This document shows, piece after piece, positions 63,095 to 64,000 of a stretch of DNA of 64,000 nt. Both the position numbers and the translations under genes were made by a program. The notes beneath the pieces were generated by a model. It ran no database searches. It saw nothing but the letters and a program-made list of their open reading frames with translations, and was not told where the DNA came from. Each line of letters starts with the position of its first letter. Position 1 is the first letter of the stretch. Source of the stretch: Diabrotica undecimpunctata (taxonomy: Eukaryota; Arthropoda; Insecta; Coleoptera; Chrysomelidae); NCBI RefSeq assembly GCF_040954645.1, contig NC_092806.1, forward strand, positions 80,758,641-80,822,640. Reading direction: 5' to 3'.

Positions 63095-64000
63095 TGTAAC
63101 GATAAGACTACCAAAGAGAATTGAAATACTATTGTAAAAATAATACCTCAATCAACCATGGGAGCTTATCGTCTATACCTTGCCTAGCTCAGTATCTCAA
63201 TGGTGAGTTCGTCTTGTCTTAAACTAGGGATTGAACCTGAGTTCTCAGTTGATAGCAAATAAGACAAATTTTAACCAATCATATTTATTTAAATCAATAA
63301 AAAAAACATTAATTAACCCTGCCAAAGCTTAACAGTTAATAAGTGTTACTTATTGCTTCGATGGGCGGCTTGTGTGTTCTAGCTGTTGAATCCTCCAATT
63401 AGAAGTTGTGGAATTAGAAGTTGTGGAATTGGAAGTTGTGGCTTCTGGAGAGCTGCAGTCACACGTGGCTGTATGTCCAAATATGCCAATAAGACCAATA
63501 AAATTTCGATATGTCCAGTAAGGTTTTGATATGTCCAATAAACCAATACGGTTTTGATATGTCCAATAAAAATAAACTGTCCAGTAAACCCAAGAGAATT
63601 TGTAGACTATACAAAATGAGTCTTATAATAATTTTTGCCTTCTTTTATAAATTTCAAAAAGAGGCAAAAAATAATCCCACTACAGAAAAGTTGTTTTGAC
63701 AGAAAGTGGGAGACTGAATGAAGTTAGCACAGATGTCATAGGATGTTGCTATAGATATCATGAAACTAGCTTGTCAGTCAACACGGAACAGAATAGTCTG
63801 CCGAACAAAAGTGAGAGGGCGAATATTTATTCTACGGGACAGAAAGAGAAAGAAAATAAAGACAGAGGAAGAAAAGAAAAAACATTTTGTGGGCGCCAAC
63901 TATTTTTATAAATAAAAAAAAATAGTAAAAATTAAACTGAAGATAAAGAAATTAATAAATTAATAAAGAAATTAAAATGAAATAATTATTAAAATATAAA
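63095..64000 (-). repeat. LTR of element C (5' LTR in the coding direction), incomplete
   Basis: Starts TGTAACGATAAG and matches the left LTR to the end of the window. About 32 bp of LTR and the flanking target site lie outside. Confidence 0.95.

Larger units (their letters stand above)
56148..64000 (-). mobile_element. Ty3/Gypsy LTR retrotransposon, element C, internally deleted; right LTR cut by window
   Basis: LTRs at 56148-57072 (925 bp) and 63095 onward (906 bp visible, about 32 bp short of the end seen in the left LTR). The primer-binding site is TGGCGCCCAACCG, and one 851-codon gag-protease-integrase-remnant frame is present. It shares gag, protease and 3' noncoding landmarks with element B, but the LTRs are much shorter. 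It is inserted in a pogo-like transposase gene. It carries an RTE-type insertion flanked by (TA)n. Confidence 0.92.

Noticed and set aside
56148..64000. An env gene, making B or C a retrovirus-like element
   Set aside because: No signal peptide, furin site or membrane anchor frame exists between pol and the 3' LTR in A, B or C.

Overview
The window is a transposable-element graveyard from an AT-rich, intron-bearing eukaryotic genome, most likely an insect. The evidence is the set of families present: Jockey/I-type LINEs, insect-type LINEs with a craniofacial-development-protein-2-like endonuclease, Ty3/Gypsy elements, Penelope-like elements, Tc1/mariner and pogo transposons, and long (TA)n tracts. 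The species cannot be named from sequence alone. I found no convincing intact host gene. Almost all coding potential belongs to mobile elements, most of them broken.

Layout: 1-2470, 5' half of a minus-strand LINE (ORF1 plus endonuclease). 2754-7137, a nearly complete minus-strand I/Jockey-type LINE. 7279-8517, a truncated DD41D Tc1/mariner copy. 9171-10260, 3' end of a LINE. 10629-10930, a DDE transposase remnant. 11042-20259, a Jockey-like LINE split by Gypsy element A (13251-19570, target duplication GATC). 20611-21860, a decayed Penelope-like element with a hammerhead-ribozyme-like 3' end. 21885-22270, a LINE reverse-transcriptase tail. 22440-31231, a LOA/R1-like LINE split inside its RNase H domain by a 6.4-kb Penelope-like palindrome (23321-29712, 14-bp target duplication). 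32060-32440, another RT scrap. 32771-43899, large Gypsy element B with LTRs of about 1.9 kb. 43954-44587, a solo LTR of element A. 46635-48242, a decayed two-exon gene resembling transposon-like DUF7869 proteins. 48326-49790, another LINE 3' end. 49914-52900, a near-complete DD41D transposon with long inverted repeats that contain tRNA-like modules. 53029-54860, a Tc1-like DD34E relic. 54867-56147, a pogo/Tigger-like transposase interrupted by Gypsy element C (56148 to beyond the right edge), which itself carries an RTE-type insertion at 58619-59790.

The most unusual items are these. (1) Two 3.1-kb near-identical Penelope arms stand head to head and are flanked as one unit by a 14-bp target duplication; a hammerhead-like motif sits near each outer end. 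(2) Gypsy element C keeps one uninterrupted 851-codon frame although RT/RNase H and the integrase catalytic core have been removed by two clean in-frame deletions. (3) Gypsy elements B and C, related but diverged, share a conserved 3' noncoding block of about 225 bp and repeated small hairpins with compensatory changes, which suggests a functional RNA region. (4) The DD41D transposon has tRNA-like sequences just inside both terminal inverted repeats.

How the pieces relate: B and C are the same Gypsy lineage on the same strand, and B retains the RT and integrase catalytic regions that C lacks. The copy of B shown here is itself broken, so any trans-complementation of C would need another intact copy. 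The nesting order is clear in three places: A is younger than the Jockey-like LINE, the Penelope palindrome is younger than the LOA/R1-like LINE, and C is younger than the pogo-like transposon.
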